NCBI GenBank assembly: GCA_964599285.1
Contig: CAZREI010000016.1
Span: 1-15,170 of the forward strand
Length of the DNA stretch: 15,170 nucleotides
Reading direction: 5' to 3'
Source of the DNA: VGLO01 sp964599285
Lineage (GTDB): Bacteria > Patescibacteriota > Minisyncoccia > Minisyncoccales > Staskawiczbacteraceae
Positions 1-5,113 of this stretch are shown here, in pieces. Below the pieces are notes generated by a model, which had not been told where the DNA came from, did no database searches, and saw only the letters and a program-made list of their open reading frames with translations. Made by a program: the position numbers and the translations under genes. Each line of letters begins with the position of its first letter. Within the stretch, counting starts at the first letter, position 1.

Positions 1-1
1 A

Positions 2-60
2 AGGTATGACATTTCTAAATCCCTGCAGGTATGACATTTCTATTTCCTGTTTACAAACAG
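2..60. repeat. short direct repeat and palindrome, possible insertion-sequence end
   Basis: A 16-base word (AGGTATGACATTTCTA) occurs at 2-17 and again at 27-42, a 25-base period, and is followed by a perfect 6-bp inverted repeat (CTGTTT/AAACAG, 47-52 and 55-60). Subterminal repeats with a GACATTTCTA-like core are something I associate with ends of IS481-like transposable elements, but this is memory and no transposase lies in the window. It may be the relic or edge of an element lying to the left. It sits directly upstream of the promoter of the ribosomal operon. Confidence 0.35.
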
Positions 61-70
61 CGCCAATATA

Positions 71-99
71 TTGACTAATACCAGGCAATTTGATAACAT
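71..99 (+). promoter_or_regulatory. sigma70-type promoter for the infA operon (extended -10)
   Basis: TTGACT at 71-76, a 17-base spacer, then TAACAT at 94-99 preceded by TGA, which fits the extended -10 (TGN) form. The predicted transcription start is near 106, so the 5' leader before the infA ATG at 112 would be only about 6 nt and could not carry a Shine-Dalgarno. No other promoter of this quality is visible before rpsM. The assignment rests on sequence pattern only. Confidence 0.55.
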
Positions 100-111
100 A
101 GATTTTACAAT

Positions 112-414
112 ATGGAGCCAATAAATAGCGCTAATCCTCAACCCCAAAAGTCCGGGTCATCAGTGCCCGACAAAAAAATTACTAAAAAAGAGGGCAGGGT
201 CATAGAAGCCCTGCCGAATGCTTTTTTTAAAGTGGTGCTGGATGATGGTCCTGCCTCCGCGCAAGGCTCTGGCGAGGCGAAGAAAGAAGTGATTGGATTT
301 TTGTCTGGCAAGATGCGACTGAACAGAATTAAGATATTGCCCGGTGACAAGGTGACATTAGAAATGTCCGAGTACGACCAGGGAAAGGGGAGGATAGTAT
401 ACAGGTTAAAATAA
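112..414 (+). CDS. infA: translation initiation factor IF-1 with an internal insertion
   Basis: A 100-residue OB-fold protein that binds the A site of the 30S subunit during initiation. The signature is clear: residues 27-46 (EGRVIEALPNAFFKVVLDDG) and 60-100 including FLSGKMRLNRIKILPGDKVTLE and YDQGKGRIVYR match IF-1 well. IF-1 is normally about 72 residues; here there is an N-terminal tail of about 25 polar residues and an extra segment of about 13 residues (47-59, Gly/Ala/Ser/Lys-rich) in the strand-loop where other IF-1s have a short turn. ATG at 112 is used because it lies just after the predicted transcription start; a GTG at 163 in frame would remove most of the tail. No Shine-Dalgarno precedes it. 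First gene of the ribosomal cluster, followed by rpmJ as in many bacteria. Confidence 0.93.
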   Translation: MEPINSANPQPQKSGSSVPDKKITKKEGRVIEALPNAFFKVVLDDGPASAQGSGEAKKEVIGFLSGKMRLNRIKILPGDKVTLEMSEYDQGKGRIVYRLK

Positions 415-423
415 TTCCCAATA

Positions 424-506
424 CCCAATTACCAATTTCCAAACCGCCCGACGTTTCCACATTTTATCATTTAGCATTTCATTGGAAATTGGAGGCTTGG
501 TAATTG
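424..506. repeat. intergenic palindrome E0 (infA-rpmJ)
   Basis: Imperfect inverted repeat filling the gap. CCAATTTCCAA at 432-442 pairs perfectly with 482-492, and the outer CAATTACC (426-433) pairs with GGTAATTG (499-506) across a small bulge. The tip region around 447-455 contains GACGTTT. The right arm ends 12 bases before the rpmJ ATG. It lacks a terminal T-run, so it is not a typical intrinsic terminator. Confidence 0.7.
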
Positions 507-518
507 AAAATTATAATT

Positions 519-635
519 ATGAAGGTTCGTCCATCCGTGAAAAAAATGTGCAACGATTGTAAGATTGTCAAACGCGAGGGTCGCATTTACGTTATTTGCA
601 AAAAAAATCCAAAGCATAAACAGAGACAAGGCTAA
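519..635 (+). CDS. rpmJ: 50S ribosomal protein L36
   Basis: A 38-residue protein starting MKVRPSVKKMCNDCK and ending NPKHKQRQG, a nearly textbook L36. The zinc ligands of the C+ form are all present: C11, C14, C27 and H33. L36 binds 23S rRNA late in large-subunit assembly near the GTPase-associated and peptidyl-transferase region. Length matches the family (37-38). The start is fixed by the conserved MKVR. It lies between infA and rpsM, its usual place. No Shine-Dalgarno is visible immediately upstream; a GGAGG-like run at 491-495 is too far (24 nt) from the ATG. Confidence 0.97.
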   Translation: MKVRPSVKKMCNDCKIVKREGRIYVICKKNPKHKQRQG

Positions 636-640
636 AAGCA

Positions 641-723
641 AACACGAAAGAAACACGAATAAGAACACGAATCGACGCGAAAATTTAGTGTTGTTTAGTG
701 TTCATATTAGTGTCGTTTAGTGT
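641..723. repeat. intergenic palindrome E1 (rpmJ-rpsM)
   Basis: The left arm (641-672) holds three copies of an AACACGAA word, the right arm (684-723) four copies of a TTTAGTGTT word, making a degenerate inverted repeat with internal tandem structure. The tip at 673-680 reads CGACGCGA. The right arm ends 10 bases before the rpsM ATG. Confidence 0.6.
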
Positions 724-733
724 ATTTATAATA

Positions 734-1123
734 ATGCCGAGAATTGCCGGGGTAAACATTCCCGATAACAAACGAGTTCAAGTTGCTATCACCTACATGT
801 ACGGAATAGGCAGGTCTTTGAGTAAAAAAATTTTAACCCAAACCCAGATTGACCCCAATAAACAAGCCAAAGATTTGACCCAAAAAGAAATCAACGATTT
901 GCGCGAATACATTGAAAAAAATTACAAAATTGAAGGAGATTTGCGAAGAGATGTGATGGTCAATGTCAAACGCTTAAAAGACATTGGCGCTTGGCGCGGA
1001 TTGAGGCATGCTAAAAGGTTGCCGGTTCGGGGCCAGCGGACAAAAACCAATAATCGGACGGTGCGAGGAAACGTAAGGAAAACCATGGGATCGGGCCGCA
1101 AACCAGCAGCAAGTCCAACCTAA
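734..1123 (+). CDS. rpsM: 30S ribosomal protein S13
   Basis: A 129-residue protein starting MPRIAGVNIPDNKRVQVAITYMYGIG, the diagnostic N-terminus of S13, with the helix-two-turn-helix region (YGIGRSLSKKIL) and the basic C-terminal tail (RGLRHAKRLPVRGQRTKTNNRT) that reaches the P-site tRNA and contacts L5. The open frame extends upstream to 698 but those codons are within palindrome E1, and the conserved MPRIAG fixes the start at 734. Length is close to the family norm of about 120. Followed by rpsK, rpsD, rpoA and rplQ in the classical alpha-operon order. Confidence 0.97.
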   Translation: MPRIAGVNIPDNKRVQVAITYMYGIGRSLSKKILTQTQIDPNKQAKDLTQKEINDLREYIEKNYKIEGDLRRDVMVNVKRLKDIGAWRGLRHAKRLPVRGQRTKTNNRTVRGNVRKTMGSGRKPAASPT

Positions 1124-1126
1124 ATT

Positions 1127-1199
1127 ACGTAACATGTAACATGGAACACATAACAAGACGACGTCGTTTTGTTTCATGTTCCATGTTTCATGTTCCATG
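1127..1199. repeat. intergenic palindrome E2 (rpsM-rpsK), type shared with E13
   Basis: The arms are repeats of an AACATGGAACA word; 1138-1148 pairs perfectly with 1177-1187. The tip is a perfect 10-base palindrome, ACGACGTCGT, at 1158-1167. The right arm (CATGTTCCATGAAGTA) runs directly into the rpsK ATG at 1205. The same arms, tip and right border recur at 13780-13862 before proS. Confidence 0.85.
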
Positions 1200-1204
1200 A
1201 AGTA

Positions 1205-1657
1205 ATGGGTAAGAAACACGTTACACAAGAAAACCAAGAAGAGAGCATCAAGGAAAAGGAAGCCGTTGACCAGAGCGTCAAGAAGGAAACGAAGGTCAAG
1301 TCTTCGGAGCGGATTTTTGAGGGAAGGATTTATGTCTCTTCATCGTATAACAATACGATCATTACGCTGACCAATTCCAGGGGAGAGGTTTTGGTTTCCA
1401 AGTCTGCCGGCGCGGTGGGATTTAAGGGCGCCAAGAAAGCCACATCGTTTGCCGCCTCTCGGGTTGCCGAAGCCATTGTGAACGTTTGCAAAAAGCTGGC
1501 TATCGAAAAAATTGAAGTGTTTATCAAGGGCGTGGGATCGGGACGCGAATCGGCGGTAAGAACATTGGTCAACCAGGGCCTAAACGTGGTTTCTATTAAA
1601 GATGTAACGCCCATTCCCCATAACGGAATTCGACCAAAGAAAGTTAGAAGAGTGTAA
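1205..1657 (+). CDS. rpsK: 30S ribosomal protein S11
   Basis: A 150-residue protein; the S11 core begins near residue 37 (RIFEGRIYVSSSYNNTIITLTN) and continues with the conserved GFKGAKKATSFAA and GVGSGRESAVRTL segments to the C-terminal HNGIRPKKVRRV. S11 sits on the platform of the 30S subunit near the E site and contacts 16S rRNA helices 23/24 and the Shine-Dalgarno helix region. The first 36 residues are an extra charged tail rich in Lys, Glu and Gln. The frame is open back to 1169, but that part lies in palindrome E2, so ATG 1205 is chosen. No Shine-Dalgarno: the upstream bases are the palindrome arm. Confidence 0.96.
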   Translation: MGKKHVTQENQEESIKEKEAVDQSVKKETKVKSSERIFEGRIYVSSSYNNTIITLTNSRGEVLVSKSAGAVGFKGAKKATSFAASRVAEAIVNVCKKLAIEKIEVFIKGVGSGRESAVRTLVNQGLNVVSIKDVTPIPHNGIRPKKVRRV

Positions 1658-1679
1658 TAAATAGCGACCCTAATCTACA

Positions 1680-1738
1680 AATTACATCCGAATGATCCGA
1701 ATATTGAACGTCGTTATTCGGATAATTCGGATGTAATT
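1680..1738. repeat. intergenic palindrome E3 (rpsK-rpsD)
   Basis: A very regular stem: AATTACATCCGAAT (1680-1693) pairs perfectly with 1725-1738, then one mismatch, then ATCCGAATA (1695-1703) with 1715-1723, giving a 24-position stem and an 11-base loop (1704-1714) that reads TTGAACGTCGT. A further partial copy of the arm word (ATTATTCGGAT) follows at 1742-1752. The element ends 28 bases before the GTG of rpsD. Confidence 0.85.
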
Positions 1739-1766
1739 AGGATTATTCGGATCGCATATCAACGAA

Positions 1767-2333
1767 GTGATAGAACAATTTAAAAACGTAAAACCAACGG
1801 GCCAGGGTGCTCCTGCTCCGGAAAAACGCAAACGACGGGGCGCGGTTTCTGAATACAAGAAATCGTTGGTGGAAAAGCAGACCCTCAAGAATTTATACGG
1901 CCTTTCTGAAAAACAGTTTAAGCGCTACGTCAAAGAAACGCTGGCAAAAATGGGTCGCGTGGAAAACGTATCGGATGAGCTGATTAAACGCTTGGAAAAG
2001 AGGCTGGACAATGTCATTTTCAGGTTGGGATTTGCCAAGTCGCGCGCGCACGCAAGGCAACTGGTTAACCACGCCTATTTTTTGGTCAATGGCAAGCCGG
2101 TAAATATTCCGTCGTTTCAGGTGTCTAAAGAAGATGTAGTGGCTATAAAACCGGCCAAGCAAAAAAAGCCGATGCTCACGGATTTGCCTACTGCTTTGAA
2201 AAAAATGGAACCCCCGGTATGGCTGTATTTAAACAAAGAAAAATTGGAAGCCAGCGTGGTGGGCGACCCAAGCTTAAAAGAAGTCAATCCGCCGGTGGAA
2301 ATTTCGCTGGTGTTTGAGTTTTACTCAAGGTAA
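1767..2333 (+). CDS. rpsD: 30S ribosomal protein S4, N-terminally shortened
   Basis: 188 residues. The S4 core is clear: SEYKKSLVEKQTLKNLYGLSEKQFKRY, then the S4 RNA-binding domain (RLDNVIFRLGFAKSRAHARQLVNHAYFLVNGKPVNIPSFQV) and a C-terminal VEISLVFEFYSR. S4 nucleates 30S assembly on the 16S 5' domain and in other bacteria represses its own operon. The start is a GTG at 1767; an in-frame stop lies at 1734 and no other start is available. Compared with E. coli S4 the first 30 or so residues (the MARYxGPxxxxxRREG segment, which bears zinc ligands in many species) are missing; alignment begins at the IEQ before the GQ(H)G motif. The upstream palindrome E3 leaves no room (109 bases after rpsK) for the usual N-terminus. 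Confidence 0.93.
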   Translation: MIEQFKNVKPTGQGAPAPEKRKRRGAVSEYKKSLVEKQTLKNLYGLSEKQFKRYVKETLAKMGRVENVSDELIKRLEKRLDNVIFRLGFAKSRAHARQLVNHAYFLVNGKPVNIPSFQVSKEDVVAIKPAKQKKPMLTDLPTALKKMEPPVWLYLNKEKLEASVVGDPSLKEVNPPVEISLVFEFYSR

Positions 2334-2337
2334 ATAA

Positions 2338-2437
2338 TCCTACGAATTACGAATTTTATCGAATTACGAATTTTATCGAATTACGAATATACAAATTCGT
2401 CACATTCGTAATTCGAGGGCATTCGTAATTCGTAGGA
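2338..2437. repeat. intergenic palindrome E4 (rpsD-rpoA) with 17-base tandem units
   Basis: The outer arms of 17 bases (2338-2354 and 2421-2437) are perfectly complementary. The left arm carries a perfect tandem duplication of a 17-base unit (2349-2365 and 2366-2382), and the 13-base TCGAATTACGAAT at 2359-2371 and 2376-2388 can each pair with 2404-2416. The tip includes ATTCGTCACATTCG. The region after it, 2438-2522, is very AT-rich leader for rpoA in which I see no convincing promoter or Shine-Dalgarno. Confidence 0.85.
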
Positions 2438-2522
2438 AATTTTTTAATTAACTAATGAATACTAATTAGTGTGCAATGAAAATTATTTTCTGCATACCAT
2501 TTATTATTCATAAAAAAATAAT

Positions 2523-3311
2523 ATGATTTCATTGCCACTGCCTCCCAAGGTAGTTTCAAAAAATAAAAACCACGGGGTCTTTGAAATAGAAGGCCTGTAT
2601 CCGGGTTATGGCGTTACCATCGGCAACGCTTTGCGTCGGGTGATGCTTTCTTCATTGGAAGGCGTCGCGGTGACCGAAGTGAAAATCAAAGGAGCGGCCC
2701 ACGAGTTTTCCACCATTCCGGGAGTATTGGAAGATGTGATGATGATACTGCTGAACCTGAAGAATTTGCGGTTTCAAATTCACGAAGGTCAAATGCAAAA
2801 AGTGCACCTTTTGGTTAAAGGAGAAAAAAAGGTGGAAGGCGCCGATTTTGAAAAATTACCGCAGGTTACGCTGGCCAACCCCGACTTGCACATCGCCACC
2901 ATTACCGATAAAAAAACCGAACTTGATATAGAACTTACCATAGAAAAGGGGATTGGTTATGAACCCCGTGACCAGCGCAAAGTCAAAAAGCCCGAGATAG
3001 GGTCCATGATGATGGATGCCATCTTTACGCCGATTAAAAATGTCAATTTCCAAGTTGAAAACATGCGCGTGGGCGACCGAACTGACTTTGACCGCTTGCA
3101 TTTGGAAATAGAAACCGACGGAACCCTGACTCCCGAAGAAGCATTTTACAGCGCGGTGGAAATCTTGGCCAAGCACGTTGCTATTTTGTCCGAAGGAAAA
3201 GAAGCACTTGCCAAAGCCGCTGCCGAGGAACCCAAAGAAGCGTCTGCCAAGAAAAAGCCAAAAACAAAAGAAGTTAAAGCAAAAAAAGCACCAAAAAAGA
3301 AAAAGAAGTAA
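2523..3311 (+). CDS. rpoA: RNA polymerase alpha subunit lacking the C-terminal domain
   Basis: 262 residues. Residues 1-224 form a complete alpha N-terminal domain, the dimerisation and beta/beta' assembly platform: GYGVTIGNALRRVMLSSLEG (28-47), STIPGVLEDV (63-72), the insert domain, and TPEEAFYSAVEILAKH near 203-218. The usual linker and helix-hairpin-helix C-terminal domain (roughly residues 250-320 in E. coli, which binds UP elements and activators) are absent; instead residues 225-262 are a low-complexity tail of Lys, Ala, Pro and Glu ending in a run of lysines. The stop is followed by palindrome E5 and then rplQ, so no detached C-terminal domain is encoded nearby. The ATG at 2523 is the natural start, as alpha proteins begin a few residues before this point. 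Confidence 0.96.
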   Translation: MISLPLPPKVVSKNKNHGVFEIEGLYPGYGVTIGNALRRVMLSSLEGVAVTEVKIKGAAHEFSTIPGVLEDVMMILLNLKNLRFQIHEGQMQKVHLLVKGEKKVEGADFEKLPQVTLANPDLHIATITDKKTELDIELTIEKGIGYEPRDQRKVKKPEIGSMMMDAIFTPIKNVNFQVENMRVGDRTDFDRLHLEIETDGTLTPEEAFYSAVEILAKHVAILSEGKEALAKAAAEEPKEASAKKKPKTKEVKAKKAPKKKKK

Positions 3312-3314
3312 TGT

Positions 3315-3408
3315 GATACCAATCTGCGAATGTCGCATGCCAATGATGCCAATAAAAACGTCAACGTTGTTATTAGTATCATTGGTATGAAATTAGTATG
3401 TTGGTATC
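3315..3408. repeat. intergenic palindrome E5 (rpoA-rplQ), type shared with E7
   Basis: Outer GATACCAA (3315-3322) pairs with TTGGTATC (3401-3408). An inner 19-position stem, 3337-3355 with 3370-3388, has two G-T wobbles and one mismatch. Its arm words are variants of ATGCCAAT. The loop contains AACGTCAACGTT (3357-3368), itself a 5-bp inverted repeat. The right arm ends 15 bases before the rplQ ATG. Confidence 0.8.
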
Positions 3409-3423
3409 GCGTTAAGCGAAGCA

Positions 3424-3777
3424 ATGCGAAAAAGAAATAAAGGCCGGATTTTGTCCCGCCCTAAAAACCAGCGAGTAGCACTGATGCGCGCCCAGGCCGC
3501 CAGCCTTTTTTTGCATGGAAAAATCACCACGACCGAAGCTAAGGCCAAGGAATTGCGGGCTGTTGCCGAAAAAATGATTACGCGAGCTAAAGGTGCTACG
3601 ATGGCAAGTCGGAGAATCTTGGCCAAAGATTTGCCAGCAGTCACGGTAAAAAAGTTAATGGATGAAATCGCACCGGGCTATAAAAAGAGGCAGGGCGGCT
3701 ATACCAGGATGATAAAAATGGGTCCACGAAAATCCGACGGCGCCAACATGACTATTATAGAATTGGTAAAGGAGTAA
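3424..3777 (+). CDS. rplQ: 50S ribosomal protein L17
   Basis: 117 residues, normal for L17. Starts MRKRNKGRILSRPKNQRVAL, continues with the helical TTTEAKAKELRAVAEKMITRAK segment and ends with GGYTRMIKMGPRKSDGANM and TIIELVKE, matching the family from end to end. L17 binds 23S rRNA near the peptide exit tunnel. It directly follows rpoA as in nearly all bacteria. The stop codon (3775-3777) is inside the left arm of palindrome E6, so the last codons are shared between the gene and the element. Confidence 0.97.
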   Translation: MRKRNKGRILSRPKNQRVALMRAQAASLFLHGKITTTEAKAKELRAVAEKMITRAKGATMASRRILAKDLPAVTVKKLMDEIAPGYKKRQGGYTRMIKMGPRKSDGANMTIIELVKE

Positions 3778-3931
3778 TCACGAATATACAAATCTAAAGT
3801 AAATATACAAATTTTACCAATATACAAATCACGTCGCTACGTCATTGCGAGCGAAGCGTGGCAATCCAGACACATTCGTATATTTGTAATATTTGTATAT
3901 TTGGGAGTATTTGTATATTCGTGATTACTCC
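3771..3931. repeat. intergenic palindrome E6 (rplQ-rplM), type shared with E8
   Basis: 161 bp. Outer arms of 22 bases are perfectly complementary (3771-3792 and 3910-3931). Inside, both arms contain several ATACAAAT/ATTTGTAT words. The tip holds a GC-richer insert with ACGTCG at 3831-3836 and a REP-like core at 3841-3867. The element overlaps the last codons of rplQ and stops 6 bases before the rplM ATG at 3938. Confidence 0.9.
3841..3867 (+). repeat. REP-like core nested in E6
   Basis: A 27-base sequence beginning GTCATTGCGAGCGAAGCG and ending GGCAATCC, with ATTGC/GCAAT ends that can pair. A nearly identical sequence lies in reverse orientation at 8321-8346. I recall that words of the form GTCATTGCGAGCGAAGCGAAGCAATC are repeated in many unrelated bacterial genomes, but I have not searched. 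Confidence 0.6.
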
Positions 3932-3937
3932 AAAACA

Positions 3938-4300
3938 ATGGAAACGATAAAACGCGAACAACATACCATAGATGCGACGGGTAAAGTATTGGGACGCCTT
4001 GCCACCCAAGTGGCGGTTTTGTTGCGCGGAAAAAATAAAACAGGCTTTGCTCCTTACAAAGACATGGGAGACTTTGTGGTGATAAAAAACGCCGATAAAA
4101 TAACCTATACCGGAAAAAAGTTTGAAAACAAAATTTACTACCATCACAGTTTGTACCTGGGGGGATTAAAAAAAGCCACCATGAAGGAATTGCATATCAA
4201 AAAAGGCCCGGAAGAAATATTGCGAAAAGCCGTGATGGGTATGCTGACAAAAAATAAATTGCGAGCTCAGCAAATCAAACGGTTGAAGTTTGAGAGGTAA
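3938..4300 (+). CDS. rplM: 50S ribosomal protein L13
   Basis: 120 residues starting METIKREQHTIDATGKVLGRLATQVAVLLRGKNK, a clear L13 N-terminus (the W.IDA.GK.LGRLA.xVA pattern), followed by GDFVVIKNADKITYTGKK and a GPEEILRKAVMGMLTKNKL segment. L13 is an early assembly protein of the large subunit. The family is usually about 140-145 residues, so the C-terminal end is trimmed, stopping just after the QQIKRLKFER helix. The frame is open from 3893 but that part is in palindrome E6, so ATG 3938 is used. Paired with rpsI as usual. No Shine-Dalgarno. Confidence 0.96.
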   Translation: METIKREQHTIDATGKVLGRLATQVAVLLRGKNKTGFAPYKDMGDFVVIKNADKITYTGKKFENKIYYHHSLYLGGLKKATMKELHIKKGPEEILRKAVMGMLTKNKLRAQQIKRLKFER

Positions 4301-4308
4301 AGTAACGC

Positions 4309-4415
4309 GATACCAATATGCTAATCCGCCTAAGGGCGGTCATGCCAATAATACTAATAACGTGCGCCAAGTTTTTATTGGTATCATTGGCATGTGGTAT
4401 TGGTAGATTAGTATC
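4309..4415. repeat. intergenic palindrome E7 (rplM-rpsI), type shared with E5
   Basis: The left end GATACCAAT (4309-4317) pairs with 4407-4415 with one mismatch. The inner 20-position stem, 4341-4360 with 4375-4394, has two imperfect pairs. A small separate hairpin, CCGCC/GGCGG (4326-4330 and 4335-4339), is embedded in the left arm. The tip is AACGTGCGCC. It ends 9 bases before the rpsI ATG. Confidence 0.8.
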
Positions 4416-4424
4416 TCATATTTT

Positions 4425-4976
4425 ATGGAAAAAGACATTACAAAAAAAGCAACAACTATGGAAAAAGAAAAACCTCTGGTAAAAAAACCAGCGCCTTTGC
4501 CGCCCGTCAAGGCTCCTGAATCGCCGGAAGCCGATGACATAATGCCCGAAGATTTTCCGACCGAAAAAGAATTAGCTTCAAAGCCCGACCGCTATTTTGA
4601 GGCCATCGGTCGCAGGAAAACCGCGGTGGCTCGTGTCCGCCTTTTTACTCGCGGCGAAAAACAGTTTTTAATTAACGGAAAAAACTACCAGGAATATTTT
4701 CCCATGAAAGAAGACCAGGAAAACGCCACTGCTTCCATGCGCAAAATGAAGTGCCTGGATAAGTTTAAGGTTACGGTTATTGTAAAAGGAGGTGGCAGAA
4801 ACGCCCAAGCCGAAGCAGTGCGCCATGGAACCGCCCGGGTACTGGTAGACTTTAATACTAATTTTAGAAAAAGATTAAGAAAAGCCGGATACCTGACCCG
4901 CGACCCAAGAATGAGGGAAAGAAAAAAGTTCGGATTAAAAAGAGCTCGCAAAGCACCTCAGTGGGCGAAACGCTAA
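4425..4976 (+). CDS. rpsI: 30S ribosomal protein S9 with a long N-terminal tail
   Basis: 183 residues; the S9 core starts near residue 56 (DRYFEAIGRRKTAVARVRLF) and runs to the C-terminal GLKRARKAPQWAKR, whose last Arg contacts the P-site tRNA anticodon loop. Conserved FLINGKNYQEYFP, VKGGGRNAQAEAVRHGTARVL and LTRDPRMRERKKFG segments are all present. The first 55 residues are extra: Lys-rich, then Pro-rich, then acidic, without recognisable fold. ATG 4425 gives the full tail; an in-frame ATG at 4458 is a possible alternative. Last gene of the cluster; a strong terminator follows. Confidence 0.95.
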   Translation: MEKDITKKATTMEKEKPLVKKPAPLPPVKAPESPEADDIMPEDFPTEKELASKPDRYFEAIGRRKTAVARVRLFTRGEKQFLINGKNYQEYFPMKEDQENATASMRKMKCLDKFKVTVIVKGGGRNAQAEAVRHGTARVLVDFNTNFRKRLRKAGYLTRDPRMRERKKFGLKRARKAPQWAKR

Positions 4977-5004
4977 GCGTTTCAATTGCCACGCTTAGCG
5001 TGGC
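4968..5004. repeat. two small palindromes at the rpsI stop
   Basis: AAACGCT/AGCGTTT (4968-4974 and 4976-4982) surrounds the rpsI stop codon, and GCCACGC/GCGTGGC (4988-4994 and 4998-5004) follows with a 3-base loop. Neither has a T-run. They may help protect the 3' end of the transcript, upstream of the terminator proper. Confidence 0.5.
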
Positions 5005-5029
5005 GAAGCGGTAATAATTATTTTTCAGC

Positions 5030-5062
5030 AAAAAATCGCGCCAGGAAAAGGCGCGATTTTTT
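5030..5062. terminator. strong bidirectional intrinsic terminator
   Basis: A perfect 13-bp stem, AAAAAATCGCGCC (5030-5042) with GGCGCGATTTTTT (5050-5062), and a 7-base loop. It has a GC-rich core with a T-run on both strands, so it can end both the ribosomal operon from the left and the PEGA-protein operon from the right. It sits in the 137-base gap between the two convergent genes, the natural place for such a signal. Confidence 0.9.
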
Positions 5063-5086
5063 ATACCTTAGTGGATGCTCTGATTT

Positions 5087-5098
5087 TGACGGCCGTCA
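5087..5098. repeat. small palindrome before the PEGA-gene stop
   Basis: TGACGGCCGTCA is a perfect 12-base palindrome within a longer imperfect one (about 5082-5103). It lies just downstream of the 3' end of the minus-strand gene ending at 5114. No T-run follows, so its role is unclear. Confidence 0.35.
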
Positions 5099-5113
5099 GA
5101 ATTAGAGTATTGG

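Noticed and set aside
424..506. Palindromes as intrinsic terminators
   Set aside because: The stems are AT-rich and not followed by T-runs, and most lie inside operons whose genes have no other promoter; the real terminators at 5030-5062 and 6961-6996 look quite different.
641..723. CRISPR array
   Set aside because: The repeated words are 7-9 bases and degenerate, with no constant spacers and no cas genes nearby.
2438..2522. Separate promoter for rpoA
   Set aside because: The leader is AT-rich with TATTAT-like words but I found no -35 box at a fitting distance.
2856..3338. 160-codon minus-strand frame opposite rpoA, very rich in Phe and Leu
   Set aside because: The composition is what one gets from reading Lys-rich rpoA codons backwards; no start signals.
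3312..3423. A detached alpha C-terminal domain or frameshifted end of rpoA
   Set aside because: The 112 bases between rpoA and rplQ are accounted for by palindrome E5 and contain no helix-hairpin-helix coding potential in any frame.
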